DNA of 64,000 bases, taken from NCBI GenBank assembly GCA_029249445.1, contig JAQWHI010000018.1, positions 186,001 to 250,000 of the forward strand, in the 5' to 3' direction. Both the position numbers and the translations under genes were made by a program. Positions 17,140-26,073 of the stretch are shown here, in pieces. This DNA is from Crocinitomicaceae bacterium (GTDB lineage Bacteria; Bacteroidota; Bacteroidia; Flavobacteriales_D; Crocinitomicaceae). Below the pieces are notes generated by a model. It was not told where the DNA came from. It ran no database searches and saw only the letters and a program-made list of their open reading frames with translations. Within the stretch, counting starts at the first letter, position 1; each line of letters opens with the position of its first letter.

Positions 17140-18983
17140 TACTTAAATTTTGTTTCAATTGTTTCAATACTGATGGTATCAATGATTTTTTTGTTTGTCG
17201 GTGTAAACATGTGGTTTTCGCATTGAAACAATCGATTTACGAGACTTTCAACTGCTTCGTCTGTGTTAAGATTTAACTGTTTCATACCTGCTGATCTCGC
17301 AATTGCTGCCACAAGGTTGTGCGCAAGATCGCCCTTTTCAATGTCTTTGTGTCCAATGGTTTCTAATATATCCTCTAATGTTGCACTCAAAGTCTCTTCC
17401 TCAAGCACCCCAGGTACAGCACTTATCGACAATGTATCATTTTCAATCGTTCCATGAAATCCCAATTGCTTTAAAATTGAAGCGTTGTTGTTCCAGTTCA
17501 AACATTCTTTTTTTGATACTTCTTTTTCGATAGGAAAGAGGAGTGATTGCGATGTTATTGGACTGGAAATAAACGAATTGATTGTATCTGTGTAAACTAT
17601 TTGTTCAATTGCTCTTCTTGCATGAATCACCATCAACCCGGACTTGCTTGGGGAGAGGATGTAGTTTCCTTTTACAATGAATTGTGTGCCTTTGTCTTCG
17701 TCACTTTCGTGCACAAGATTTGTCTGTTCGCTAACTTCATTTTTTTCATCGATGGAATAAAAGTTGTCCCAATCTTCTTGTTTTGCCTCTTTGGAGCCGA
17801 ATCCTTTATCAACAACAGCTTTGGAAAAATTTGTGCTTTTCTTTCCCGTACTATTGGAGGTTGTGCGTGAAGTCGTTTGAAAAGGGTTATAACCTTCATT
17901 GACTTGAATTGTGGGCTCAATAGGTGATTGAGATCGCATTTCATGCGGTATGTCAAATCCCATTTCACGCTCAAAATCCAGTGTTGGAGCGATATTGTAC
18001 TTCCCCAATGCTTGACGCACGCTACTCAAAAGTATGGAGTAGATGAACTTGTCTTCCTCAAATTTTATTTCAGTCTTTGTTGGGTGAACATTTACATCGA
18101 TACGTTTGGGATCAACCGAGAGGTAAAGAAAAAAGCTTGGAAAGGTGCGTTCTTTCAAAAGTCCTTCGAATGCTTTATTGAGTGCATGATTAAAGTAAGC
18201 GCTTTTAAAAAAACGGTTATTGACAAAGAAAAACTGCTCTCCTCGGGTCTTTTTTGAAAATTCTGGTTTTAGAACGAAGCCTTTTAAATCAACAATATCC
18301 GTTGATTCTTCGATGGGTACGAGTCGGTCGCTTGTTTTTTTACCAAGAACATCAATAATCCGTTTTCGCAGCGTCGTAGAACGGAGGTTATAAAGTTCAT
18401 TCTCGTTGTGTTGCAAAATGAAATGTATTTCGGGATGGGCAAGCGCAACGCGCTCGAACTCATCTGAAATGTGTCCAAATTCAACTTTGTCTGATTTTAA
18501 GAAGTTTCGTCGTGCTGGAACGTTGTAGAATAAATTTTTCACTTCAAAACTCGTTCCTTGTGCGCAGACCGCCTCTATTTTCTCTTTGATGTTACTTCCT
18601 TCAATTGTAATGGACGTCCCCAAGTCATTGTTTACTTCCCTTGTGTTTAGCTGAACGTGGGAAATCGCAGCAATGGAGGCCAATGCTTCCCCTCGAAATC
18701 CTTTTGTTGCTAAGGAAAAAAGATCAGCTGCTGCGCGCACCTTACTTGTGGCATGGCGCTCAAAGCACAATTCCGCGTCTGCAGGACTCATTCCGTTGCC
18801 ATTATCTACAATTTGAATTAATGTCTTTCCAGCGTCTTTTATATTTACTTCAATACTCGTAGCTCCCGCATCAATGGCATTTTCAACAATTTCTTTTACG
18901 ACGGATGCGGGGCGTTGAATCACTTCTCCAGCCGCAATTTGGTTTGCAATATTATCGGGCAATAATTGGATTAAATCACTCAT
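17139..18983 (-). CDS. mutL: DNA mismatch repair protein MutL
   Basis: 614 residues. The N-terminal GHKL ATPase is intact: QIAAGEV, ENAIDAGAT, DNGNGM, ATSK, GFRGEAL. A variable linker spans about 340-430, and the C-terminal dimerisation domain follows. The endonuclease motif DQHA(x)2E(x)4E of MutH-less bacteria is degraded: residues 454-461 read HARRAIEQ, where Asp, Gln, His and the last Glu are lost. The later ACHAAI-like site reads ARSAGM (562-567), also without its Cys. The protein probably coordinates repair without nicking, if this reading is right. The start MSDLIQLLPDNIANQ at 18983 replaces an upstream extension to 19052 that has no family counterpart. Confidence 0.95.
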   Translation of the reverse strand: MSDLIQLLPDNIANQIAAGEVIQRPASVVKEIVENAIDAGATSIEVNIKDAGKTLIQIVDNGNGMSPADAELCFERHATSKVRAAADLFSLATKGFRGEALASIAAISHVQLNTREVNNDLGTSITIEGSNIKEKIEAVCAQGTSFEVKNLFYNVPARRNFLKSDKVEFGHISDEFERVALAHPEIHFILQHNENELYNLRSTTLRKRIIDVLGKKTSDRLVPIEESTDIVDLKGFVLKPEFSKKTRGEQFFFVNNRFFKSAYFNHALNKAFEGLLKERTFPSFFLYLSVDPKRIDVNVHPTKTEIKFEEDKFIYSILLSSVRQALGKYNIAPTLDFEREMGFDIPHEMRSQSPIEPTIQVNEGYNPFQTTSRTTSNSTGKKSTNFSKAVVDKGFGSKEAKQEDWDNFYSIDEKNEVSEQTNLVHESDEDKGTQFIVKGNYILSPSKSGLMVIHARRAIEQIVYTDTINSFISSPITSQSLLFPIEKEVSKKECLNWNNNASILKQLGFHGTIENDTLSISAVPGVLEEETLSATLEDILETIGHKDIEKGDLAHNLVAAIARSAGMKQLNLNTDEAVESLVNRLFQCENHMFTPTNKKIIDTISIETIETKFK

Positions 18984-18990
18984 AAATTGT

Positions 18991-19314
18991 TTACCACAGG
19001 TTTTTGACGATTGTATCCACTTGATCGACGCCGTTAAAAATGAAATAGCCAAGTGCGATAATAACTAAGACGAGTATGAACGTTCTCAGGTTAGCACTTG
19101 ACCGTGCTTTTTTTCGATATTCGGCGCGTGACCATTCGTTGCGCATGTTTGATTTGAAAATAGCCCTGCGTTCTTCGTCAGTCATTTCTCCATTTTCCAT
19201 GCGGGCATATTGCTTTTTTTTCGCTTCAAGACGTTCCTTTCTTTCATCGAAATACATAGGTGTATAGTCGTACCTACGATTTTTAAGCGTGTTATTTATA
19301 AATCGAAATTTCAT
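18991..19314 (-). CDS. Small membrane-anchored unknown protein upstream of mutL
   Basis: 107 residues. A highly charged helical region rich in Lys, Arg and Glu (YFDERKERLEAKKKQ) comes first, then one C-terminal membrane helix (TFILVLVIIALGYFIF) and a short tail. It ends 7 bases before the mutL start, so it is the first gene of the mutL operon. I recall similar proteins beside mutL in Bacteroidota but know no function. The ATG at 19314 follows a -7 element; the extension to 19374 would cross that promoter. Confidence 0.75.
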   Translation of the reverse strand: MKFRFINNTLKNRRYDYTPMYFDERKERLEAKKKQYARMENGEMTDEERRAIFKSNMRNEWSRAEYRKKARSSANLRTFILVLVIIALGYFIFNGVDQVDTIVKNLW

Positions 19315-19328
19315 TCTTCTACTACTTA

Positions 19329-19336
19329 CAAATTTA
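19329..19336 (-). promoter_or_regulatory. -7 promoter element of the mutL operon
   Basis: On the minus strand TAAATTTG, an exact TAnnTTTG match, 14 bases before the ATG at 19314. Confidence 0.5.
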
Positions 19337-19503
19337 ACAATAATATATTGTCGAATTTTACTAATTATTGTCAAAAATTATGCCTTTATTCAACATTGAC
19401 AAACAGTCAGTATGTAGTTTGGCTATGTTTTTGTTTGTTGGATGTTTATAACTAATGAAATGCAGCCAAATTCATGGACATTTCAAATTGTATTTTTGAA
19501 GAT

Positions 19504-22446
19504 ATGAAGAACCGTACTCGCTTTAAGTTTTTACTTTCAGTACCTTTTGTCGTAGTTATCTACATTCTACTTTCATGGAATGCCAATCAAACTGACGCTC
19601 AGAGAGAGATTCTGCCAAAAGTACCTGCTCCAATTGTATTAGAAAATGCTTGGGTTGATGCTGTAATTGATACAATGACCTTGCGGGAAAAGATCGGTCA
19701 ATTTTTCATGGTGGCCGTTTATCCGAACAAATCAGAAAGTCATTTTGTGAAAATTGACTCTCTGGTTTCTAAGTACAAGATTGGAGGTTTAATTTTTTTT
19801 CAGGGCAACCGGACGCAACTTGAAGTCGCTATCGATCGCTTTCAAAACAAAGCGGATGTCCCTCTATTGGTCGGTATGGATGCCGAATGGGGAACAGCGA
19901 TGCGTCTTTCGGATCAAGAGCGTTTTCCATACAATTATACGATTGGTGCTGCCCATGATTTGACGCTAACGAAACGAATTGCTGAAATGATGGGGCAGGA
20001 ATGTCGTGATATGGGAATACACATCAATTTTGCTCCAGTAGCCGATGTCAACAACAACCCAAACAATCCGGTAATCGGGTTTCGTTCTTATGGTGAGAAT
20101 CCTAAAAAAGTTGCTGAAAACGTTGCTGCTACTGTAAGAGGAATGGAGGAGCAAGGAGTATTGACTAGTATTAAGCACTTTCCAGGTCATGGAGATACAG
20201 ACAAAGATTCGCACAAAGAACTCCCAACAGTGAATAATTCTTTTAAGCACATCAACGCAATTGATTTTTTTCCATTTCGATATGGGATTAATGCTGGAGC
20301 GTCTTCAGTAATGATTGGACATTTGAATGTACCTGCGCTTGATTCAACAGGTACTCCCAGTAGCTTGTCAAAAACAACAATTCATTCCTATTTAAAAGGT
20401 GAACTTGGTTTTGATGGGCTCGTAATTAGTGATGCGCTTGGAATGAAAGCTGTTTCGGATCGCTACGGAAAAACAGAAGTTGTTGTCAAGGCTTTCGAGG
20501 CAGGGTGCGACATCTTACTGTTTCCCAAAAGTATTGTTGATGCAATTGGAGCCATTGAGAAGAAGGTGAGAAATGGTCAGATTTCAGAGGAAGAAATCAA
20601 TCAGCGATGCAAGCGTGTGCTTTATGCGAAGTACAAGAGTGGTGTTGCTGCTAAAACCAACAAAACGTACACTTCTAGTGAGCAGCAATTGGCTCGGAAA
20701 CAACTCTTTGAAAAAGCAATCACTGTTATAAAAAATGAGAATGATATTCTTCCTGTAAAACGATTTGATAAAAAAATCGCTGTGGTGAGTATTGGATCTG
20801 GTGCTGCTGAATTGAGAACTTCGATGGACTTGTCTGCGCCTGTTGATCATTTTAACTTCACTACAGGTGGTGAGGCCATTGCGGGCTTTGGGGATGAAAT
20901 TTCCAAGTATGATCTTGTTATAACAACCTTGCACGCAGGTTCGGTGCTTCCTAAGAACGATTTTCGAATGCCTGAACTATGGCGTTCGTGGCTGAAACAG
21001 GTTTCTCAGGCGAGCGAGAGTGCAATGGTACTTTTTGGCAATCCACTTGCTTTGAGACGAAATGTTGACCTCTCAGGAATTAATTCAATTGTAATTGCAT
21101 ATGAAAATCACCCGATCATGGTAAACCGTGTGGGGCAATTTCTTTGCGGTACCTTTCCTGCAAATGGAAAATTACCAATGACGATCAATTCACAATACAA
21201 ATCTGGATATGGGATAAAAATTGGATGGCTAGGTCGTCTGAAAGATTCGCAACCTGAAGAAGTTGGTATTTCACCAGAGAAATTATTAAAAATTGACAGT
21301 ATCATGTCCAATAGTATTGAGGCTGGTGCATTTCCAGGGGGACAGATTGTTGTGGCGATAGATGGAAAAATAATTCATAGAAAGTCGTACGGCTTTCATA
21401 CCTACGACAAAAAAAGAAAAGTTTGTGACAATGATGTTTATGACATTGCCTCGATCACAAAGATTGCGGCATCTACATTGGCGCTTATGAAATTAAACTC
21501 AGATGGGAAATTCAACCTCGAACAAAGATTGAGCGATCATTTGCCTCTTTTGATGGGAGATAGCCCTCTCGGCTCAATCAGGCTGAGGGAAATGTTGTCG
21601 CATCAAGCGGGCTTGACTCCATGGATTCCATTTTATACAAAAACATTAGATGCAAATAAAAACCTTTCGAGTGCGTATTATAAAACCATCCGAACTGATT
21701 CGTTTAGCGTAAGAGTTGCAGAAAATTTATGGATTGATGCATCTTACCAAAATACGATGTACAATCAAATGATTGCAAGTAATTTGGGCCCTAAAAAATA
21801 CAAGTATTCTGATGTCGGTTACTACTTCATTAAAAAAATTGTTGAAACTCAAACTGGAATGCCTTTTGATGCATATCTTAAACAAGAATTCTATGAACCA
21901 ATGGGTTTGACTCACATGAGATACAAGCCATTGGATTATTTCCAAAAGAGCAAAATTGTACCCACGGAAGACGATCAAATTTTCCGAAAACAGTTGATTC
22001 ATGGTTATGTACACGATCAAGGTGCTGCTATGCTTGGAGGTGTTGGTGGACATGCTGGTATTTTCTCCAATGCCAGCGATTTGGCTGGACTGATGCAATT
22101 GTTTTTGAATGAGGGAACCTATGGCGGAGAACGTTATGTGAAAGATCAGGTAATTGAGGAGTATACAGACTGTCAGTTTTGTGCAACCAATAGGAGAGGA
22201 GCCGGCTTTGATAAACCCGTTAGGAGCAAACAGGGAGGCCCATCTTCAAACAAGGTTTCACTCGAAAGTTTTGGACATTCTGGTTTTACAGGCACACTAG
22301 CTTGGGCAGATCCAAAGTACAAGGTCAATTATGTGTTCTTATCAAACCGAGTATATCCTGATGCTGAAAATTGGAAAATTGTTAAAATGAATGTCAGAAC
22401 AGCGATACAAGATGTTATCTATGACGCCTTATTGGATGAACATTAG
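19504..22446 (+). CDS. GH3 beta-N-acetylhexosaminidase fused to class C beta-lactamase-like hydrolase
   Basis: 980 residues, N-terminal signal/anchor (RTRFKFLLSVPFVVVIYILLSW). The first about 350 residues are a NagZ-type GH3 domain with KHFPGHGDTDKDSH, whose His/Asp dyad marks N-acetylhexosaminidases, and DALGMKAVSDRYG. A middle GH3 C-terminal-like segment follows. From about residue 600 comes a serine beta-lactamase/DD-peptidase-like domain with SITK (SxxK), YSDVG at the YxN position and HSG at the KTG position. Both parts suit peptidoglycan: one trims GlcNAc-MurNAc, the other may hydrolyse a peptide or ester. The signal implies envelope action. The ATG at 19504 is preferred over 19474 because it places basic residues just before the hydrophobic run. 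Confidence 0.88.
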   Translation: MKNRTRFKFLLSVPFVVVIYILLSWNANQTDAQREILPKVPAPIVLENAWVDAVIDTMTLREKIGQFFMVAVYPNKSESHFVKIDSLVSKYKIGGLIFFQGNRTQLEVAIDRFQNKADVPLLVGMDAEWGTAMRLSDQERFPYNYTIGAAHDLTLTKRIAEMMGQECRDMGIHINFAPVADVNNNPNNPVIGFRSYGENPKKVAENVAATVRGMEEQGVLTSIKHFPGHGDTDKDSHKELPTVNNSFKHINAIDFFPFRYGINAGASSVMIGHLNVPALDSTGTPSSLSKTTIHSYLKGELGFDGLVISDALGMKAVSDRYGKTEVVVKAFEAGCDILLFPKSIVDAIGAIEKKVRNGQISEEEINQRCKRVLYAKYKSGVAAKTNKTYTSSEQQLARKQLFEKAITVIKNENDILPVKRFDKKIAVVSIGSGAAELRTSMDLSAPVDHFNFTTGGEAIAGFGDEISKYDLVITTLHAGSVLPKNDFRMPELWRSWLKQVSQASESAMVLFGNPLALRRNVDLSGINSIVIAYENHPIMVNRVGQFLCGTFPANGKLPMTINSQYKSGYGIKIGWLGRLKDSQPEEVGISPEKLLKIDSIMSNSIEAGAFPGGQIVVAIDGKIIHRKSYGFHTYDKKRKVCDNDVYDIASITKIAASTLALMKLNSDGKFNLEQRLSDHLPLLMGDSPLGSIRLREMLSHQAGLTPWIPFYTKTLDANKNLSSAYYKTIRTDSFSVRVAENLWIDASYQNTMYNQMIASNLGPKKYKYSDVGYYFIKKIVETQTGMPFDAYLKQEFYEPMGLTHMRYKPLDYFQKSKIVPTEDDQIFRKQLIHGYVHDQGAAMLGGVGGHAGIFSNASDLAGLMQLFLNEGTYGGERYVKDQVIEEYTDCQFCATNRRGAGFDKPVRSKQGGPSSNKVSLESFGHSGFTGTLAWADPKYKVNYVFLSNRVYPDAENWKIVKMNVRTAIQDVIYDALLDEH

Positions 22447-22524
22447 ATAAAACTGCTCCTCTTTAAAGATTCGCCTTTATCAAATATTCACTGTATTAAA
22501 CTGCCCAAATGAACAATTATTCTC

Positions 22525-22532
22525 TATTTTTG
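22525..22532 (+). promoter_or_regulatory. -7 promoter element of bshA
   Basis: TATTTTTG, an exact TAnnTTTG match, 37 bases before the ATG at 22570. Confidence 0.45.
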
Positions 22533-22569
22533 CTTCATAAAATTCGCATAAGAAAGTAGCTGCTGTAGT

Positions 22570-23703
22570 ATGAATAATCATCAAATGAAAATTGGAATTG
22601 TTTTGTATCCAACCTACGGTGGTAGTGGGGTTATGGCCACCGAACTTGGAAAGAAACTGGCTTCAAAAGGGTATGAAATACATTTTATTACCTACTCTCA
22701 GCCTGTGCGCCTCGGAGGACTCACAAAGAATGTGTATTACCACGAAGTTGCAGTGTCAGATTATCCTCTTTTTGATTATGCTCCTTATGAAACCGTATTG
22801 GCGAGTAAAATGGTCGAGGTTGTCAAGCGTGAAAATTTGGATATCCTTCACGTGCACTATGCAATTCCTCATGCATCTGCAGCTTTTATGGCGCAGCAAA
22901 TCTTAGTTTCTGATAACATTGACATTCCTTTTGTAACAACACTCCATGGAACAGATATAACCTTGGTAGGTCGCGACCCATCATTCGAACCTGTGATTAC
23001 ATTTTGTTTGAATCAATCCAATGCTGTAACAGCTGTTTCTGAAAGTTTAAAAATGGATACGTATCTTCATTTTTCGACGAAACGAGAGATTCATGTGATT
23101 CCAAATTTTGTTCGACAGCAAGAAAGTCGCTTTAATAATTTGGAAGAGGTAAGAAGTAATTATGCCAATGATGATGAACCAATTCTATGTCATATTTCCA
23201 ATTTCCGTAAGGTCAAACGTGTCGGGGACGTGCTGCGCATGTTTGCTCTAGTAAATGCGAAAGTTCCTTCAAAATTATTACTTGTTGGTGACGGTCCAGA
23301 TCGCTATGATTTGGAAGAGTTGTGTTCTGAAATAAATCTTTGTGAACGCGTCATTTTTGTTGGTAAGGTGAGAGATACAAAGCATGTACTTGCGATTTCT
23401 GATTTGTTTATTCTTCCCTCGGAAACAGAGAGTTTTGGTTTGGCTGCTTTAGAAGCAATGGCAATGGGTGTGCCTGTCATCTCCTCAAATACAGGTGGGA
23501 TTCCAGAGGTAAATATTCACGGTAAGACAGGTTTTATGTCAGATGTTGGTGATGTTGATGATATGTCAAAGAATGCACTTCATATTTTAGAAGATCAGGA
23601 GCGAAAAAAGGTGTTTAAGAAGAATGCGTTGGAACAGTCTCAAAAATTTGATGTCGACACGATTGTAAGCAAGTACGAATCATTGTATAGGGATTTGATC
23701 TAA
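22570..23703 (+). CDS. bshA: N-acetyl-alpha-D-glucosaminyl L-malate synthase (bacillithiol synthesis)
   Basis: 377-residue GT4 retaining glycosyltransferase joining GlcNAc from UDP-GlcNAc to L-malate, the first step to the thiol bacillithiol. Family marks: MKIGIVLYPTYGGSGVMATELG at the start, TLHGTDITLVG, SNFRKVKR, and the E-x7-E signature in SETESFGLAALEAMAMG. Length is normal. The start could also be the in-frame ATG at 22585 (MKIGIV). The stop abuts the stop of the opposing MBL gene with no base between them. Confidence 0.93.
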   Translation: MNNHQMKIGIVLYPTYGGSGVMATELGKKLASKGYEIHFITYSQPVRLGGLTKNVYYHEVAVSDYPLFDYAPYETVLASKMVEVVKRENLDILHVHYAIPHASAAFMAQQILVSDNIDIPFVTTLHGTDITLVGRDPSFEPVITFCLNQSNAVTAVSESLKMDTYLHFSTKREIHVIPNFVRQQESRFNNLEEVRSNYANDDEPILCHISNFRKVKRVGDVLRMFALVNAKVPSKLLLVGDGPDRYDLEELCSEINLCERVIFVGKVRDTKHVLAISDLFILPSETESFGLAALEAMAMGVPVISSNTGGIPEVNIHGKTGFMSDVGDVDDMSKNALHILEDQERKKVFKKNALEQSQKFDVDTIVSKYESLYRDLI

Positions 23704-24660
23704 TCAAAGAGTAAATGTTTGTCCGAATCGAGCTAGATTGAATCCTTTTTTAAGGATGATTTTTGTTTGTGGACTGTCTTCAACGAGTGCCGGGTTGGTA
23801 TGGTTAAAATGAATAAAATAAATCTTCTGTTTTTCTCTGGGGTTAAGGTGTTCAAATAGTTTCATGCTTTCCACTATGAAGGGGTGTGGTATTTCAGACA
23901 TGTCTCTATTGTTGATTTCTGCGCCGTCAAAAAAGGTAGCGTCAATGAATGCATAGTCTACATTCCGAATTTCTTGTATGATGTCTTTGTCCCACTTTTT
24001 CCATTTGTCTATGTCTGGTATAAAGAGTGCCGATTTTTCGGGACCATTTATCGTAAATCCAGCTGTTTCAGAGTATTCGTCTCGATGTGGAACGCGGTAG
24101 GCTTTGACGCTGATTTTGTCAGATAGGGCAACTATATTCTCCTTTTCTATGGGATTCAATTGGATGTTTTGATTTTGGATGAGTTGACTCCACGGTCCAG
24201 ATTTTTTTAGAAAATTGGCCATTCTAGGGAACGTATAGACAGGCACTTGATTTGCATTCATTGCCTCTTTTCCCAAATACATCAGTCCCGTGTAGTGCCC
24301 GATGTGCGCATGCGTGATAAAAATACCATCTGGTAGTTCTTTTCCATTTTCAAAGTTGAGCTTTGAGAGGTATTTGACTTGACTACCGATATCTGGTGTT
24401 GCCTCAAACAGATATTTTTTATTTTCGTTCGGGTCCAGGAGTCCCAGTGATACAACTTTCCTCTGGTGGTCGGGTTTCTCGAACAAACTAGAGCAACACT
24501 TCTTTTTACATCCAATCTGAGGGGACCCAGCATCTTGAACGTTTCCGAGAACAACTAAAGTTGTTTTTTTTGTCTCTGAATCAGAAGTGTTTTTTACTGG
24601 TTCTTTTCCAGAACAGCCGAGTAAAAAGAGCGCAGCAGCGAAGTGTACAATACATTTCAT
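23704..24660 (-). CDS. PqqB-like metallo-beta-lactamase-fold lipoprotein
   Basis: 318 residues. Lipoprotein signal with lipobox LLGC (MKCIVHFAAALFLLGCSG), so membrane-anchored and probably periplasmic. The mature part opens with VLGNVQDAGSPQIGC, the start of the PqqB family, followed by KKKCC; the metal motif THAHIGH and later PDIDKW and HFNHTNP give the other ligands. PqqB oxidises a PQQ precursor, but no pqqA, C, D or E gene is nearby and PqqB is normally not lipidated, so the substrate is probably different. The start at 24660 is chosen because it gives the lipobox; the extension to 24738 overlaps the thiolase terminator. Confidence 0.8.
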   Translation of the reverse strand: MKCIVHFAAALFLLGCSGKEPVKNTSDSETKKTTLVVLGNVQDAGSPQIGCKKKCCSSLFEKPDHQRKVVSLGLLDPNENKKYLFEATPDIGSQVKYLSKLNFENGKELPDGIFITHAHIGHYTGLMYLGKEAMNANQVPVYTFPRMANFLKKSGPWSQLIQNQNIQLNPIEKENIVALSDKISVKAYRVPHRDEYSETAGFTINGPEKSALFIPDIDKWKKWDKDIIQEIRNVDYAFIDATFFDGAEINNRDMSEIPHPFIVESMKLFEHLNPREKQKIYFIHFNHTNPALVEDSPQTKIILKKGFNLARFGQTFTL

Positions 24661-24673
24661 AAAATGAAGGTAT

Positions 24674-24702
24674 AAAAAAAGCGCTCCGAAAAGGAGCGCT
24701 TT
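24674..24702 (-). terminator. Terminator after the thiolase gene
   Basis: On the minus strand AAAGCGCTCC, a short T-rich loop, GGAGCGCT, then seven T. A strong stem just before the PqqB-like gene, separating it from the thiolase. Confidence 0.8.
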
Positions 24703-24724
24703 GAAAAATATTGATTGAAATTCA

Positions 24725-25903
24725 CTAGATATTTTCAATTACCATAGCTGATGCACCGCCACCGCCATTGCATATACCTGCAGCTCCAAATTTTCCATTG
24801 TTTTGCTTTAAGACATTAATTAATGTAACGATGATTCTCGACCCGCTGCTTCCGAGAGGGTGACCGAGTGCAACTGCTCCGCCATTGACATCAACTTTAG
24901 TAGGATCGAGTCCTAGTAGCTGCGTGTTAACGATTCCAACTACCGAAAATGCTTCATTCAACTCCCAAAAATCGACATCTTTTATTGCAATCCCTGCTTT
25001 TTTGAGTGCTACCGGCACTGCTTTTGCCGGAGCTGTGGTAAACCACTCTGGTTCATGAGCTGCATCACCATATCCTGCAATTTTAGCAATGGGTTGAACA
25101 CCCAATTCATCCATTTTCTCTTTACTCATCAACAGCAGTGCTGATGCTCCATCATTCAGTGTGGAAGCGTTGGCAGCAGTCACTGTACCTTCTTTTGTAA
25201 AGACCGCACGTAGTTGTGGAATCTTTTCCATTCTTACGTTGGAATATTCTTCGTCTTTTGATACAACAATGGCATCACCGCGTCTTTGAGGTACTTCAAC
25301 AGGAATAATTTCATCGTCAAATTTTCCTGCATCCCATGCACGAGATGCTCTATTGTAGGATTCGATTGCAAAATTGTCTTGCGCTTCTCTCGATATGTTG
25401 TTTTCTGTCGCACATTTATCGGCGCAAACCCCCATGTGAACAGCATTGTAAACGTCTGTTAATCCGTCCAAAACCATTCCATCTTTCATTTTTACATCTC
25501 CTAATTTTGTTGCAGCTCTTGCATTGAAATAGTGCGGCACAGAGCTCATATTTTCCATTCCACCAGCAATCACTGCATCGTTGTCACCACAGATGATTGA
25601 TTGCGCAGCGAGTGAAATTGCTTTCATCCCTGAGGCGCATACTTTGTTTACTGTCGTGCAAGGCACACTTTCGCCAATTCCTGCAAACATTGCAGCTTGT
25701 CTAGCTGGAGCTTGTCCTAATCCTGCTTGAAGAACGTTTCCCATAAAGACTTCTGTTACATGTTTTGCATCAACTCCAGATTTTTCAAGGGCTCCCTTTA
25801 TTGCAGTTGCTCCAAGCTTTGTCGCGGGCACTGATGAAAGCGCACCACCAAAACTTCCCATTGGAGTTCTAACTGCCGCTACGATATATACTTCTTTATT
25901 CAT
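24725..25903 (-). CDS. Acetyl-CoA C-acyltransferase (thiolase)
   Basis: 392 residues, normal for thiolases. The nucleophilic Cys is in NKVCASGMKA (about residue 88), the His in GGAVALGHPLGSSG (about 349), and the second Cys in CNGGGGASAM (about 379). It reversibly condenses two acetyl-CoA (or cleaves 3-oxoacyl-CoA). Overall similarity looks closest to the biosynthetic acetyl-CoA acetyltransferase type (EVFMGNVLQAGLGQAPARQA). It is alone, without neighbouring beta-oxidation genes. A near-consensus -7 (TACTTTCG) lies at 25922-25929. Confidence 0.93.
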   Translation of the reverse strand: MNKEVYIVAAVRTPMGSFGGALSSVPATKLGATAIKGALEKSGVDAKHVTEVFMGNVLQAGLGQAPARQAAMFAGIGESVPCTTVNKVCASGMKAISLAAQSIICGDNDAVIAGGMENMSSVPHYFNARAATKLGDVKMKDGMVLDGLTDVYNAVHMGVCADKCATENNISREAQDNFAIESYNRASRAWDAGKFDDEIIPVEVPQRRGDAIVVSKDEEYSNVRMEKIPQLRAVFTKEGTVTAANASTLNDGASALLLMSKEKMDELGVQPIAKIAGYGDAAHEPEWFTTAPAKAVPVALKKAGIAIKDVDFWELNEAFSVVGIVNTQLLGLDPTKVDVNGGAVALGHPLGSSGSRIIVTLINVLKQNNGKFGAAGICNGGGGASAMVIENI

Positions 25904-26020
25904 TTGTAGTTTTTTAATGGTACGAAAGTAGTAAATTATCAGAATTTTAACGGTTTCATGAGCGCATCATTTTTACACAAAAAAGGAGCAAAACTTTGGT
26001 TGTGATTCACATTGAGGAAT

Positions 26021-26052
26021 TTTGTATTTACAATTGGATATACCTATTTTTA
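26021..26052 (+). promoter_or_regulatory. Probable promoter of the DUF3078 gene
   Basis: TTTG at 26021-26024, 20 bases, then TATTTTTA at 26045-26052 (one mismatch to TAnnTTTG), 21 bases before the ATG. Confidence 0.35.
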
Positions 26053-26073
26053 TCCACCAAAAACAATTAAGCT

